From an uncultured Flavobacterium sp. (GTDB taxonomy: Bacteria > Bacteroidota > Bacteroidia > Flavobacteriales > Flavobacteriaceae), in the NCBI RefSeq assembly GCF_951805225.1, contig NZ_OX638201.1, forward strand, positions 3,348,001 through 3,412,000: a stretch of DNA of 64,000 nucleotides. The letters are read 5' to 3'. This document shows, piece by piece, positions 41,854 through 50,582 of this stretch (within the stretch, counting starts at the first letter, position 1; every line of letters starts with the position of its first letter). Under the pieces are notes generated by a model. The model ran no database searches. It worked only from the letters and a program-made list of their open reading frames with translations, and was not told where the DNA came from. Both the position numbers and the translations under genes were made by a program.

Positions 41854-42489
41854 TTTATTCGGTTGCGGTGTAATACGCAAATATGGTTTTATTGGTGTGT
41901 GTCCTTTTGGGAATTTAGCAGGAATATCACTGTCTGGAACTGCTGGCGTGATTACTACATCTTCACCGTCTTTCCAGTTTGCAGGAGTTGCTACGCTATA
42001 ATTTGCTGTTAATTGCAAACTATCGATCACACGAAGTAATTCATCAAAATTTCTTCCTGTTGAAGCTGGATATGTTAAAGTCAATTTTATCTTTTTGTCA
42101 GGACCAATTACAAACACAGAACGAACAGTAAATTTCTCGCTTGCATTTGGGTGCAGCATATCATATAAAGTTGCGATTTTTTTATCTTCGTCGGCAATTA
42201 TTGGGAAATTAACGGTTGTATTTTGAGTTTCGTTAATATCTTTAATCCACTCTTTGTGAGACTCTAAACCATCTACACTTAGCGCTATAACTTTTGTATT
42301 TCTTTTTTTAAATTCCGGAACATAGTTAGCAACCGTTCCTAATTCTGTTGTACAAACAGGTGTAAAATCTGCAGGATGCGAAAATAAAACTCCCCAAGAA
42401 TCTCCTAACCATTCATGAAAATTGATTGGCCCTTCGGTCGTTTCTGCATGAAAATCCGGAGCAATATCTCCTAATCTTAATGTTGACAT
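41851..42489 (-). CDS. 1-Cys peroxiredoxin (Prx6 type)
   Basis: 212 residues from ATG 42489 (MSTLRLGDIAPDFHAETTEG); the longer frame from 42525 adds an unusual N-terminus and is less likely. It reduces hydrogen peroxide and organic peroxides. The peroxidatic Cys is C46 in SHPADFTPVCTTELG. No other cysteine occurs, so it is a true 1-Cys type. FTVRSVFVIGPDKKIKLTLTYPASTGRNFDELLRVIDSLQ and the C-terminal NWKDGEDVVITPAV are Prx6 signatures. A single-gene unit. Confidence 0.93.
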   Translation of the reverse strand: MSTLRLGDIAPDFHAETTEGPINFHEWLGDSWGVLFSHPADFTPVCTTELGTVANYVPEFKKRNTKVIALSVDGLESHKEWIKDINETQNTTVNFPIIADEDKKIATLYDMLHPNASEKFTVRSVFVIGPDKKIKLTLTYPASTGRNFDELLRVIDSLQLTANYSVATPANWKDGEDVVITPAVPDSDIPAKFPKGHTPIKPYLRITPQPNK

Positions 42490-42601
42490 AATTATAGTTT
42501 TTTTAGTTCCTCTAAAATTAGTCAAAAAAGAGATAAAGAAAACACGATTTTTTTAAAAATTAGTTAAAATTCTATTTTCCCTGTAGAATTAGTTCTGTTG
42601 G

Positions 42602-43513
42602 CTAAATAAATTGAAGAACCAAGTACCAAACAGCAAGCGTTAAAAACGAAATTGGGATTCCAAAACCAATCATCATACTGCTTAATCTGGGTTTTAATCC
42701 GTAAGTTGAAGCCAGAATTGCGCCTGTAATCATTGGAGCCATCGCAACTTCCATCAAAGTAACTTTTATAGCTTCTGAATGTTGATTGAAAATAAAAACA
42801 TACAACACGAAAATTACCAAAGGACTTAGAATTAACTTGAAGAAAAGTCCAAGTCGAAGAAATTTCCAGTGTTGACTTCTTCGGTCAAATTGAAGTTGCA
42901 ATCCTACTGAAAGTAATGCCAACGGTGTCACCAAACTTCCTAATTTTAATAAAAAAGCCTGAATATCAATATTAAATTGATAATCTGAAATATTCATTAA
43001 ACAAGCAACAACAAATGTGAGAAATGGCGGAAAAAGCAATACTTTTTTAATAATACTAATTGCATTTGGACTTCCTTTCGAATAAAAAGCCGCCACAAAA
43101 ACTCCCAAAGTCGAAACTACTACAAAAGTTCCGGGTTGATCGACCAAAACAGCCGTTTCTAAACCTTTTTTTCCAAATAAAGCCTCAATTATAGGATATC
43201 CAAGAAAAGAACTATTGCTTAATCCGGCAGTTAAAATCAGACAGCCAATAAGTTTGTTTGACCAGCCAAATTTTCTTCCCAAGAAATGAAAAAAAACAAA
43301 CGCCAAAATAAAACAAATCCAACCTGAAGCAATTGGGAACAATAATTCATTGCTCCATTTTATTTTTGGAATATGATATAAAGTAATTGCAGGTAGACAA
43401 ATATAAATTACAATTTTATTTAAAATCTTGTAAATATTAGTCGGAAAGCGTTTTACTCTTTGTAAAACCAAACCTAATGTCAGGAAAAAAAATATTAAAA
43501 TAAAATTGTTCAT
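42602..43513 (-). CDS. AEC-family transporter
   Basis: 303 residues, about ten helices in two halves. GLVLQRVKRFPTNIYKILNKIVIYICLPAITLYHI (N-terminal) and FLLKLGSLVTPLALLSVGLQL with VTLMEVAMAPMITGAILASTYGL (C-terminal) are typical of the auxin-efflux-carrier family. Bacterial members move small organic acids such as malate or lactate; the substrate here cannot be read from sequence. No regulator is adjacent on the same strand. Confidence 0.88.
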   Translation of the reverse strand: MNNFILIFFFLTLGLVLQRVKRFPTNIYKILNKIVIYICLPAITLYHIPKIKWSNELLFPIASGWICFILAFVFFHFLGRKFGWSNKLIGCLILTAGLSNSSFLGYPIIEALFGKKGLETAVLVDQPGTFVVVSTLGVFVAAFYSKGSPNAISIIKKVLLFPPFLTFVVACLMNISDYQFNIDIQAFLLKLGSLVTPLALLSVGLQLQFDRRSQHWKFLRLGLFFKLILSPLVIFVLYVFIFNQHSEAIKVTLMEVAMAPMITGAILASTYGLKPRLSSMMIGFGIPISFLTLAVWYLVLQFI

Positions 43514-43627
43514 AGCGTTGAGTAGTCACAAAAATAGACATTTATAAATTCTTGTATCAAACAAAATATAGTGCATCAAAAAGATTTTTGTTACTTTTAA
43601 TGTGTTATGCTAATCAAGAATTGAAAT

Positions 43628-43780
43628 GTGCCTTTAGGCACTAAATATTGGTAGAAAATATAAATTGGCATAAGTTTAGCGTGCCGTAGGTACGCAATAG
43701 ATATCATTTTGTTGCGTACCTACGGCACGCCAACGAATTTCTAACCGATATGACTACCAATATTTAGTGCCTAACTGCAC
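43628..43780. repeat. Nested palindrome, copy 3; within the 43514-43830 gap
   Basis: Outer arms GTGCCTTTAGGCACTAAATA and ACTACCAATATTTAGTGCCT; inner arms GCGTGCCGTAGGTACGCAA and GTTGCGTACCTACGGCACGC. Same orientation as the copy at 26608. Apart from it, the 317-bp gap is AT-rich with no gene. Confidence 0.87.
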
Positions 43781-43830
43781 AATTTGGAGACTTTCAACCC
43801 TTAAAGGGTCATATATAATTTCAAAAATCA

Positions 43831-44397
43831 ATGCAGCAAATAAGAGACAATTTTGAGCGAATGGCAAAACTTTCCGATGAAGAATGGGATGCGTTTTCTT
43901 CAAAATTAATACGCGAAGAATTTCCGAAGAAAGCCGCCATACTTAAAAAAGATCATTTAGAAAACTATCTTTCATTTGTCGAGAAAGGATTAGTGCGATA
44001 TTATATTCCTCGTGAAGATACCGATCTCACTTTTGCATTTGTATTTGATGGCGAATTTGCGAGTGGTTACGATTCCTTTATTACAAGATTGCCAGCACAT
44101 TATAACATTGAAGCTTTGGCTGACACCGTACTTTGGCGCATATCTTATAATGATCTTCAGGACATTTATGCCGAAACCAAAATTGGTAATACAATTGGTC
44201 GTCTTGCAAGCGAAAGCTTATTTCTTAAAAAAACTAAACGAGAACTTTCACTTCTTAATGATTCTGCAGAACAACGCTATCGCAATTTGTTTACAGAGCA
44301 ACCACAATTAATCCAGAAGATTCCTCAAAAGTATCTTGCGTCTTATATTGGCATTACTCCACAAGCTTTAAGCCGAATAAGAAAGCGCATTTATTAA
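43831..44397 (+). CDS. Crp/Fnr-family transcription regulator
   Basis: 188 residues. An N-terminal cNMP-binding-like beta-barrel (residues 20-115: FPKKAAILKKDHLENYLSFVEKGLVRYY, FDGEFASGYDSFITRLPAHYNIEALADT) and a C-terminal helix-turn-helix (QKYLASYIGITPQALSRIRKRIY). The canonical cAMP-contact Arg-Ser pair is missing, as in most Bacteroidota members, so the ligand is unknown. It lies 54 bp upstream of a DoxX-like membrane gene that it may control. Confidence 0.88.
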   Translation: MQQIRDNFERMAKLSDEEWDAFSSKLIREEFPKKAAILKKDHLENYLSFVEKGLVRYYIPREDTDLTFAFVFDGEFASGYDSFITRLPAHYNIEALADTVLWRISYNDLQDIYAETKIGNTIGRLASESLFLKKTKRELSLLNDSAEQRYRNLFTEQPQLIQKIPQKYLASYIGITPQALSRIRKRIY

Positions 44398-44451
44398 CCC
44401 AGGTTCATTGTTTAAGGTTCCTTTTGAATGCAACTTTGTATAAAAAAAGAT

Positions 44452-44916
44452 ATGGAAACCTTATTTATTTTATTCGGAGTTTTTGCAATTGCTTTGTTAA
44501 TTATAAGAATTAAAACTAAAACATTAGAAACAGCACTTGCCGGCAGAATTGCTATGGCAGCGATGCTTGTATTCACAGCAATTGGTCATTTTGCTTTTGC
44601 CAAAGGAATGGCAATGATGATCTCCTTTTTGCCCTCACCTATTATAATTGTCTATGCAACAGGAATTATAGAAATTATTGCGGCAATTTGGCTTTTAATT
44701 CCTGAAACAAAAGTACTTAGTGGCAAACTTCTTATCTTATTTTTTATAATGCTGCTTCCGGCAAATATCTATGCTGCTTGTCACAATATAAATCTGCAAG
44801 CTGCGGATTATAGCGGAAAAGGCATTTCTTATCTATGGTTCAGAATCCCGTTACAGCTTCTTTTTATAGCTTGGGTATATTTTTCTGCAATTCGAAATCA
44901 ATCAAAAATCAAATAG
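44452..44916 (+). CDS. DoxX-like membrane protein
   Basis: 154 residues from ATG 44452 (METLFILFGVFAIALLIIRI); the start at 44428 would add MQLCIKKD. Four helices: 2-21, 34-53 (IAMAAMLVFTAIGHFAFAKG), 68-88 (IIIVYATGIIEIIAAIWLLI) and 95-115. MAAMLVFTAIGHF and GIIEIIAAIWLL resemble the DoxX/DoxD superfamily. Function unclear; some members act in thiol or oxidative stress response. It follows the Crp/Fnr-type regulator in the same direction. Confidence 0.72.
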   Translation: METLFILFGVFAIALLIIRIKTKTLETALAGRIAMAAMLVFTAIGHFAFAKGMAMMISFLPSPIIIVYATGIIEIIAAIWLLIPETKVLSGKLLILFFIMLLPANIYAACHNINLQAADYSGKGISYLWFRIPLQLLFIAWVYFSAIRNQSKIK

Positions 44917-45070
44917 TTTTTCTCAGGGAATACGCGTTATTCAAGCAAATAATGCGTATAAATTCCCGTTTGGTTTTATGCTATGATTTTCATTGGAACA
45001 ATTAATTTTTAGTTAAAACTTTTTTTATTCGAAAAAACCTTTCTACATTTGTAATATATTTTATTACAGT

Positions 45071-45478
45071 ATGATTTCAGGTAAATTTGCCATAACGATT
45101 CACATTTTGACTTTGCTGACAAAATACCCAAATGATTTTTTATCATCTGAGTATATTGCCGGAAGCATCAATTTGAATCCTGTTTTGGTTCGAAAAGAAA
45201 TTGCCAACCTAAAAGCACATCATATTGTAGAAAGTAAAGAAGGTAAAAATGGCGGAACAAAACTTGCTGTTGATCCTTCGAAAATTACATTAAAAGAAAT
45301 ATTTGAAATGACCTTTGAAACCATTAACTTAGGGTATGCAAAAAATCAGCCTAATCCTGATTGTCCTGTTGGAAAAAAGATCAATCAAAACTTAAGTTCT
45401 TTATATGCTGATATGAATCAAAAAGTTAGTCTACAATTAGAAGGAATTTCATTGGAAGATTTTTCTAATCAATTCTAA
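45071..45478 (+). CDS. Rrf2-family transcription regulator
   Basis: 135 residues. Winged helix MISGKFAITIHILTLLTKYP, FLSSEYIAGSINLNPVLVRKEIANLKAHHIVESKEGKNGG is the Rrf2 pattern. The iron-sulfur members carry three Cys; here only one (NPDCPVGKKI) is present, so it is a cluster-free, YwnA-like type probably sensing a redox or electrophile signal. The NAD(P)H-binding gene at 45536 follows in the same direction, the YwnA/YwnB arrangement known from Bacillus. Confidence 0.88.
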   Translation: MISGKFAITIHILTLLTKYPNDFLSSEYIAGSINLNPVLVRKEIANLKAHHIVESKEGKNGGTKLAVDPSKITLKEIFEMTFETINLGYAKNQPNPDCPVGKKINQNLSSLYADMNQKVSLQLEGISLEDFSNQF

Positions 45479-45535
45479 GACTATTTTTTTACACAAAACT
45501 GTAACATTTTTTATTACAAACTTAAATTATATATT

Positions 45536-46177
45536 ATGAAAATCGCAATTATTGGAGCAACCGGATTTGTTGGCTCAGCAATCTTAAACGAATTAGCAAA
45601 CAGAAATCATGACATTACTGCTATTGCAAGAAACCCAAAAGACACTTCGAATGCAACTTGGAAAAGTGCTGATATTTTTAATATTGATGCTTTGGCAGAA
45701 ATTCTAAAAGGAAATGACGTTGTAATCAATGCTTATAATTCAGGTTGGACAAATCCAAACATTTACGATGACTTCATTGCAGGATCAAAAGCGATTCAGG
45801 AAGCGGTTACAAAATCTGGCGTAAAACGTTTTATTACAATTGGTGGTGCCGGAAGTTTATTTGTTGCTCCGGGTTTACAAGCGGTTGATACTCCAGATTT
45901 TCCAAAAGAATATTACGCTGGCGCAACTGCAGCAAGAGACTATTTGAATATTTTGAAAGAAGAAAAAGAATTGGATTGGGCATTTTTCAGTCCAGCTTTC
46001 GAAATGCACCAAGGAATTACAACAGGAAGAACAGGAAAATATCGTTTAGGATTAGAGAATCCAGTTTTTAACGACGAACAAAGAAGTATTTTATCTGTTG
46101 AGGATTTAGCGGTTGTTATTGCTGATGAAGCCGAAAACGCAAAACATCATCAAGTTCGTTTTACAGCAGCTTATTAA
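45536..46177 (+). CDS. NAD(P)H-binding oxidoreductase, YwnB-like
   Basis: 213 residues of an atypical SDR (NmrA/YwnB type). Nucleotide loop IAIIGATGFVGSAI (3-16), IARNP, SADIFN, DVVINAYNSG, RFITIGGAGSLFV, and a C-terminal SILSVEDLAVVIADEAENAKH. Proteins of this kind bind NAD(P) and often sense redox state or act on small electrophiles. The Rrf2 gene 58 bp upstream is the likely regulator. A palindromic repeat begins at its stop codon. Confidence 0.88.
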   Translation: MKIAIIGATGFVGSAILNELANRNHDITAIARNPKDTSNATWKSADIFNIDALAEILKGNDVVINAYNSGWTNPNIYDDFIAGSKAIQEAVTKSGVKRFITIGGAGSLFVAPGLQAVDTPDFPKEYYAGATAARDYLNILKEEKELDWAFFSPAFEMHQGITTGRTGKYRLGLENPVFNDEQRSILSVEDLAVVIADEAENAKHHQVRFTAAY

Positions 46178-46256
46178 AACACCAATTTCACGAATTTTCA
46201 CGAATTAAAATGTTTAGCAAGCTTGTAATTAGTGTTAATTCGTGAAATTAGTGTTC
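46178..46256. repeat. CACGAATT-family palindrome
   Basis: AACACCAATTTCACGAATT pairs with AATTCGTGAAATTAGTGTT across about 40 bp. Related CACGAATT/AATTCGTG hairpins lie at 54800 and 56765. Confidence 0.65.
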
Positions 46257-46263
46257 CATTTAC

Positions 46264-46304
46264 AAAACAGTTTCAAAGAAAATCCTTTTTTGAAACTGTT
46301 TTTG
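46264..46304 (+). terminator. Hairpin terminator before meaB
   Basis: AAAACAGTTTCAAA pairs with TTTGAAACTGTTTT and is followed by T-rich sequence. Confidence 0.75.
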
Positions 46305-46338
46305 TTTTCTGTACTTTTACACTACCAAAAAGTATATT

Positions 46339-47430
46339 TTGTCAAGTTCAAAAAAACAATCAAGCAGCTTACAAGAAAAAGCCGGAATTTCGCCTCCTGA
46401 AATCACCAATGTTTCTGCTATTCATCAAATTAAAAAAAACAGAAGAAAACAACCTTCTTCAACTGAATTAATTGATGGAATTTTAAACGGAAACAGAACG
46501 GCATTAAGTCGTGCTATAACTTTGGTCGAAAGCACAAATCCTGAACATGCTGCAAAAGCAAATGAAGTTATTAATGGATGTTTGCCACACGCTAATAAAT
46601 CAATCCGAATAGGAATTACCGGAGTTCCCGGAGTTGGAAAAAGTACTTTTATTGAAGCCTTTGGAAGTTATTTGACCCAATTAGGTAAAAAAGTAGCTGT
46701 TTTGGCAGTTGATCCAAGCAGTTCGCTTTCGCACGGAAGTATTCTTGGTGATAAAACCCGAATGGAAGAATTGGTAAAAGATGAAAATGCTTTTATCAGA
46801 CCAAGTGCTTCCGGAGATACTTTGGGCGGTGTGGCCAGAAAAACACGAGAATCAATTATACTTTGTGAAGCCGCAGGTTTTGACACTATTATTATCGAAA
46901 CTGTTGGTGTTGGACAAAGTGAAACTGCTGTTCATAGTATGGTTGACTTTTTCTTATTATTGAAAATTTCCGGTGCCGGCGATGAACTTCAGGGTATAAA
47001 ACGCGGTATTATGGAAATGGCCGATGCTATTGTAATCAATAAAGCGGACGGCGATAATATCAAAAAAGCAAATCAGGCAAAACTGGAATTCAACCGTGCT
47101 TTGCATTTATTTCCTCCAAAAAAATCAAACTGGCAGCCAAAAGTTACTACTTGCAGCGCAATTACAAAAGATGGTATTTCAGAAATTTGGAATACAATTT
47201 CTCATTATGTCGAAATGACAAATGAATTTGGTTTCTTCAGCGAAAAGCGAAAAGAACAAAATCAATTCTGGATGATGGAAACCATAAATGAGCAACTAAA
47301 ACTCAACTTTTACAATCACCCTAAGATTATTGAACAATTGGAACAAATAAAAAAAGCGGTGCAAAATGATGAAACATCACCTTTTGCAGCCGCTCAGTTT
47401 TTATTGAATGAATATAAAAAACAGCTCTAA
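46339..47430 (+). CDS. meaB: Methylmalonyl-CoA mutase-associated GTPase MeaB
   Basis: 363 residues from a TTG at 46339. A G3E-family GTPase that guards loading and protection of adenosylcobalamin on methylmalonyl-CoA mutase. GITGVPGVGKSTFIEAFG (Walker A), VLAVDPSSSLSHGSILGDKTRM, IRPSASGDTLGGVARKTRESI, IIIETVGVGQSE and VINKADGDN (NKxD) are all present, with the C-terminal dimerisation arm at 315-363. The mutase genes are not in this window; the adenosyltransferase that makes the cofactor is at 18176. Confidence 0.94.
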   Translation: MSSSKKQSSSLQEKAGISPPEITNVSAIHQIKKNRRKQPSSTELIDGILNGNRTALSRAITLVESTNPEHAAKANEVINGCLPHANKSIRIGITGVPGVGKSTFIEAFGSYLTQLGKKVAVLAVDPSSSLSHGSILGDKTRMEELVKDENAFIRPSASGDTLGGVARKTRESIILCEAAGFDTIIIETVGVGQSETAVHSMVDFFLLLKISGAGDELQGIKRGIMEMADAIVINKADGDNIKKANQAKLEFNRALHLFPPKKSNWQPKVTTCSAITKDGISEIWNTISHYVEMTNEFGFFSEKRKEQNQFWMMETINEQLKLNFYNHPKIIEQLEQIKKAVQNDETSPFAAAQFLLNEYKKQL

Positions 47431-47458
47431 ATTCCTTAAAGCTTTTTTTACGTTTGAT

Positions 47459-48004
47459 TTATTTCACATCAATTGCAATTGTATAAGTCTCTTCACTTTC
47501 TTGAATAGGGTATTTTCCAGGAGTTAAAATATCTGAATTGAATTTTAAAGTTTTAACTATTTCCGGAGCTAAAATTTGGCCTTCAGGTATTACAAAAACT
47601 CCATTTCTAACTAAATCTTTGTGATTCTCTTCTGTCAAAGCACTTTTTTGAATTGTCATAACAAATTGTCCTTTAACATTATCAACGCGCACTGGCGTTC
47701 CTCCGTTACCATCTGGTTTTAAAAGGCTAAAGTAGTACCATCTAAAGGTATAAACATCATAACAAAAACCTAATGGCTGACTGCAGTCAACATTATGCGA
47801 TCCCCAATTTCGCACAATAATTGAATATTGTTCATACATTCTTTTGGTATTCGATGTGGTTTGCTGATCTGCTGTTGATACTTCAGCATTTTGATTTGTA
47901 CTAGGTTCCTGGCTGCAGCTTATAAAAAAAGCTGTAAACACAAAAACTAGCATCACTTTTAATACTTGAGATTTTTTTAATTTTTTTTGTGGTAAATTTT
48001 TCAT
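47459..48004 (-). CDS. Lipoprotein of unknown function
   Basis: 181 residues. A basic N-terminus (MKNLPQKKLKKSQVLK) leads into a hydrophobic helix and the lipobox AFFISC (about 25-30), then a Ser/Thr/Gln/Asn-rich spacer. The domain has an aromatic core with two Cys that could pair (NVDCSQPLGFCYDVYTFRWYYF), and ends with beta strands (VFVIPEGQILAPEIVKTLKF, SEETYTIAIDVK). I recognise no family. A long perfect stem covers the sequence just before its start (48013-48084). Confidence 0.6.
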   Translation of the reverse strand: MKNLPQKKLKKSQVLKVMLVFVFTAFFISCSQEPSTNQNAEVSTADQQTTSNTKRMYEQYSIIVRNWGSHNVDCSQPLGFCYDVYTFRWYYFSLLKPDGNGGTPVRVDNVKGQFVMTIQKSALTEENHKDLVRNGVFVIPEGQILAPEIVKTLKFNSDILTPGKYPIQESEETYTIAIDVK

Positions 48005-48012
48005 AATAAATA

Positions 48013-48084
48013 AAATTTAATTGATCCCTACTCTATCACAGGCTTTTCAGGTTACGCCTTTCTTATTACAGATCAATTAAATTT
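48013..48084 (-). promoter_or_regulatory. Long hairpin in the leader of the lipoprotein gene
   Basis: AAATTTAATTGATC (48013-48026) and GATCAATTAAATTT (48071-48084) form a perfect 14-bp stem that encloses a 44-nt loop with an inner AGGC/GCCT pair. It ends 8 bp before the ATG at 48004, so if transcribed it would lie next to the ribosome binding region. A riboswitch class could not be recognised. Confidence 0.5.
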
Positions 48085-48193
48085 ATTTTTGTTACCCACT
48101 TTTTCGACTTTTTATTTAAAAAAAATCAGAATTATCATATTTATTTTATTAGTACTAATTTAAATTGTCAGCATAAATCTATATTTTTAAAAC

Positions 48194-48238
48194 AAAAAAG
48201 CTACTAAGTATGAAATTTCACACTTAGCAGCTTTTTTT
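48194..48238. terminator. Bidirectional hairpin terminator
   Basis: AAAAAAGCTACTAAGT pairs with ACTTAGCAGCTTTTTT (one mismatch), T tracts on both sides. Upstream, 48085-48193 shows only AT-rich sequence. Confidence 0.8.
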
Positions 48239-48253
48239 AAAATGTACTAAAAA

Positions 48254-50194
48254 TTATTTTTTTGTATCCCTCAGTTTATACTTATTCTCTTTATATAAAT
48301 TTCCTGCTGTAATTACATGTGCCAAAGCGTCTTTTGCTAATTCTTCATTTAATTTAACCGGAATTAAAGTTGTATCGTTTTTGATTTCGAATTGCAGAGG
48401 TTTCAAATTTGGCTGCATGATTACAACCTGATTTTCTACTCTGAATGCGTTGATATCATTAAACTGCATGATCGATCTTCCTTGTGTTTTTGGATCTAAT
48501 TTATTTAGATTTCTACCAACCATTGGGGTTTCAAACGAAAGCCCTAAATAACTCAACAATGTAGGCGGAATATCAATTTGACTTGCCAATTTACTATACG
48601 AAACTCCTTTTGGAACTCCAGGTCCCATAATCAAAGCAGGAATATGAAACTTATTAATTGGTACTAAATTTTTTCCGTACGTTCTCGTGTTATGATCCGC
48701 AATAACGATGAAAATAGTATTCTTGAAATAAGGTTCTTTTTTAGCCATTTCGAAGAATTTCCCAATAGAGAAATCCGCATATTTCATGGCGTTATTTACC
48801 GTTGCTGGTTTTGTATCATAAGGTTTAATTCTTCCTGCAGGATATTCAAAAGGTTCATGATTTGAAGTCGAAAACATTAATGAAAAGAAAGGTTTATCGC
48901 CTTTAGCTTTAAAATAATTGTTTGCTTTGGTAACTAAATCTTCATCTGAATAACCCCAAGTTCCTTTGAAAGCATATTTATTTCCATCAGATTCAAAATC
49001 TTCCTGATCTACAATATCCTGAAAACCATTTCCGTTGAAAAACGAAGCCATATTATCAAAATTCGCCATTCCCCCGTAAATGAAACTGGTGTCATATCCT
49101 TTTTGTTTTAAGGCTTCCGCCAAAGTAAAAAAGCCTTGTTGTGAATTTCCCAACTTTACTACACTTTCTGATGGTGAAGGCAAAAATCCGGTTACAACCG
49201 CTTCAATTCCGCGGACACTTCTTGTTCCTGTACAATATAAATTGGTAAACAATAATCCTTCTTTCGATAATTTATCAAATTCCGGTGTTAATGGTTTTCC
49301 TCCTAAAATCCCAACATATTCAGCTCCTAAACTTTCTTGTAGAAAGATTACCAAGTTATAAGGTTTCTTTAAAACTGTGTCCGGTTGTTGAACGTGTAAA
49401 AACGGAATCTCGGCATCTGTAAAATCAGTTGGTCCGGCAATCATGTATTTTTTTACACGAGCAATTGCTTCGGCTTCATCCATTTTACCATACATCTTCG
49501 TGTTTCCTTCATTTTTAATCGAATATGCCGCAAAAGCTACTGTATAAAATGAATTTAATCCCAAAGTATTTGTTAGTTGATCTGTAGAAAAAACAGCATT
49601 ACTAGCATTTATCGGACGTTTTGAAGTAAGACTTGAACGTGCTCCAAAAAACAATAAAAACGCAACTAACGGAAAAATCATCAGTTTGAATTTATATTCA
49701 GCACTTGTAGTATAAAAATATTTTTTTCCTTTTTTGAAAGCAAAATAAAGAACAACTCCCAAAATTAAGAATGTCACAATGATAGAAGTCAGGTAACTTT
49801 TTAAAAGCATTCCAACAACTTCTTTTGGATAAATCAGATAATCTAAGAATATCTTATTTGGACGTGTATCGTATTGTTTTACAAAATCCGGTGTTGCCAA
49901 TTCTACAAAAAGAATCAAAAACAGAAATAAAAAGCTATAAATCACCAGAAATTTATTGGTGAATTTCAGCCATTTATTTGGAAGAAACGTAATTAAAAGC
50001 GCTGGTAAAAATGACAAATAACATAATAATATTAAATCCATTCGAAGACCGATTGGAAAAATATACCAGAAATTTGGTGTTTCTACTACTCTGTCTTTAA
50101 AAATAAAAAATAAAAATATTCGACTTAAAGTAGTAATTAGCAATCCAATTGCTATAAAATTGAAAATGGGTTTTAAAAAACTTAATTTTTTCAT
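48254..50194 (-). CDS. LTA-synthase-family phosphoglycerol/phosphoethanolamine transferase
   Basis: 646 residues. Five N-terminal membrane helices (about 8-190) hold a large periplasmic alkaline-phosphatase/sulfatase-fold domain. Motifs: YNLVIFLQESLGAEYVGILGG (metal-binding Glu), YCTGTRSVRGIEAVVTG with the probable catalytic Thr324, GYDTSFIYGGMANFDNMASF, SLMFSTSNHEPFEYP and FIVIADHNTRTYG. The family transfers phospho-head groups from lipids onto envelope polymers. Gram-negative members have other acceptors than lipoteichoic acid, so the acceptor here is unknown. Confidence 0.9.
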   Translation of the reverse strand: MKKLSFLKPIFNFIAIGLLITTLSRIFLFFIFKDRVVETPNFWYIFPIGLRMDLILLCYLSFLPALLITFLPNKWLKFTNKFLVIYSFLFLFLILFVELATPDFVKQYDTRPNKIFLDYLIYPKEVVGMLLKSYLTSIIVTFLILGVVLYFAFKKGKKYFYTTSAEYKFKLMIFPLVAFLLFFGARSSLTSKRPINASNAVFSTDQLTNTLGLNSFYTVAFAAYSIKNEGNTKMYGKMDEAEAIARVKKYMIAGPTDFTDAEIPFLHVQQPDTVLKKPYNLVIFLQESLGAEYVGILGGKPLTPEFDKLSKEGLLFTNLYCTGTRSVRGIEAVVTGFLPSPSESVVKLGNSQQGFFTLAEALKQKGYDTSFIYGGMANFDNMASFFNGNGFQDIVDQEDFESDGNKYAFKGTWGYSDEDLVTKANNYFKAKGDKPFFSLMFSTSNHEPFEYPAGRIKPYDTKPATVNNAMKYADFSIGKFFEMAKKEPYFKNTIFIVIADHNTRTYGKNLVPINKFHIPALIMGPGVPKGVSYSKLASQIDIPPTLLSYLGLSFETPMVGRNLNKLDPKTQGRSIMQFNDINAFRVENQVVIMQPNLKPLQFEIKNDTTLIPVKLNEELAKDALAHVITAGNLYKENKYKLRDTKK

Positions 50195-50250
50195 TAGAAA
50201 GATTTAAAAATATTTTTGACTGAGAAATATTGTAAAACGCATTGCCAGAC

Positions 50251-50270
50251 AGACGCACTGCTGTGCGTCT
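50251..50270. repeat. Short hairpin AGACGCAC/GTGCGTCT
   Basis: AGACGCAC, loop TGCT, GTGCGTCT: a perfect 8-bp stem just behind the stop of the gene ending at 50271. No T tract on that strand, so it is more likely a repeat or RNA 3' end element than a classical terminator. Confidence 0.6.
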
Positions 50271-50498
50271 CTACTCTTCGTAACGCGTTATTTCACGGTC
50301 ATAAAATTCATTCGCAAGAACAATTAAACCTTCCATTTCAGCATTTAATTCGGCTTCGTCAAGATCTTCTGCTTCTTCCATAAACTCAACCTCATCATCT
50401 TTTAAGTTGATTATAAATCTTGGATAATCAAGGTGAATGATGAAAATATCATCTGGAAAGTCAGTATTATCTCCGAGTAAAAATTTAGGTAATTCCAT
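50271..50498 (-). CDS. Small acidic protein of unknown function
   Basis: 75 residues: MELPKFLLGDNTDFPDDIFIIHLDYPRFIINL followed by a strongly acidic helix (DDEVEFMEEAEDLDEAELNAEMEGL) and EFYDREITRYEE. Cytoplasmic, no helix long enough for a membrane. It has the look of a conserved small Flavobacteria protein, but no function is known to me. It lies between the MATE gene and the LTA-synthase-family gene on the same strand. Confidence 0.65.
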   Translation of the reverse strand: MELPKFLLGDNTDFPDDIFIIHLDYPRFIINLKDDEVEFMEEAEDLDEAELNAEMEGLIVLANEFYDREITRYEE

Positions 50499-50582
50499 TT
50501 TTATTTATGTATTTGTTATTGTTAGTTGCCTTTCGCGAAAGCTATCTTGATTGGCATATTTTTTATTTTATAAGGCTCAAAT

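Noticed and set aside
46232..46471. Open frame overlapping the meaB start
   Set aside because: It overlaps the repeat, a terminator and the meaB N-terminus in another frame.
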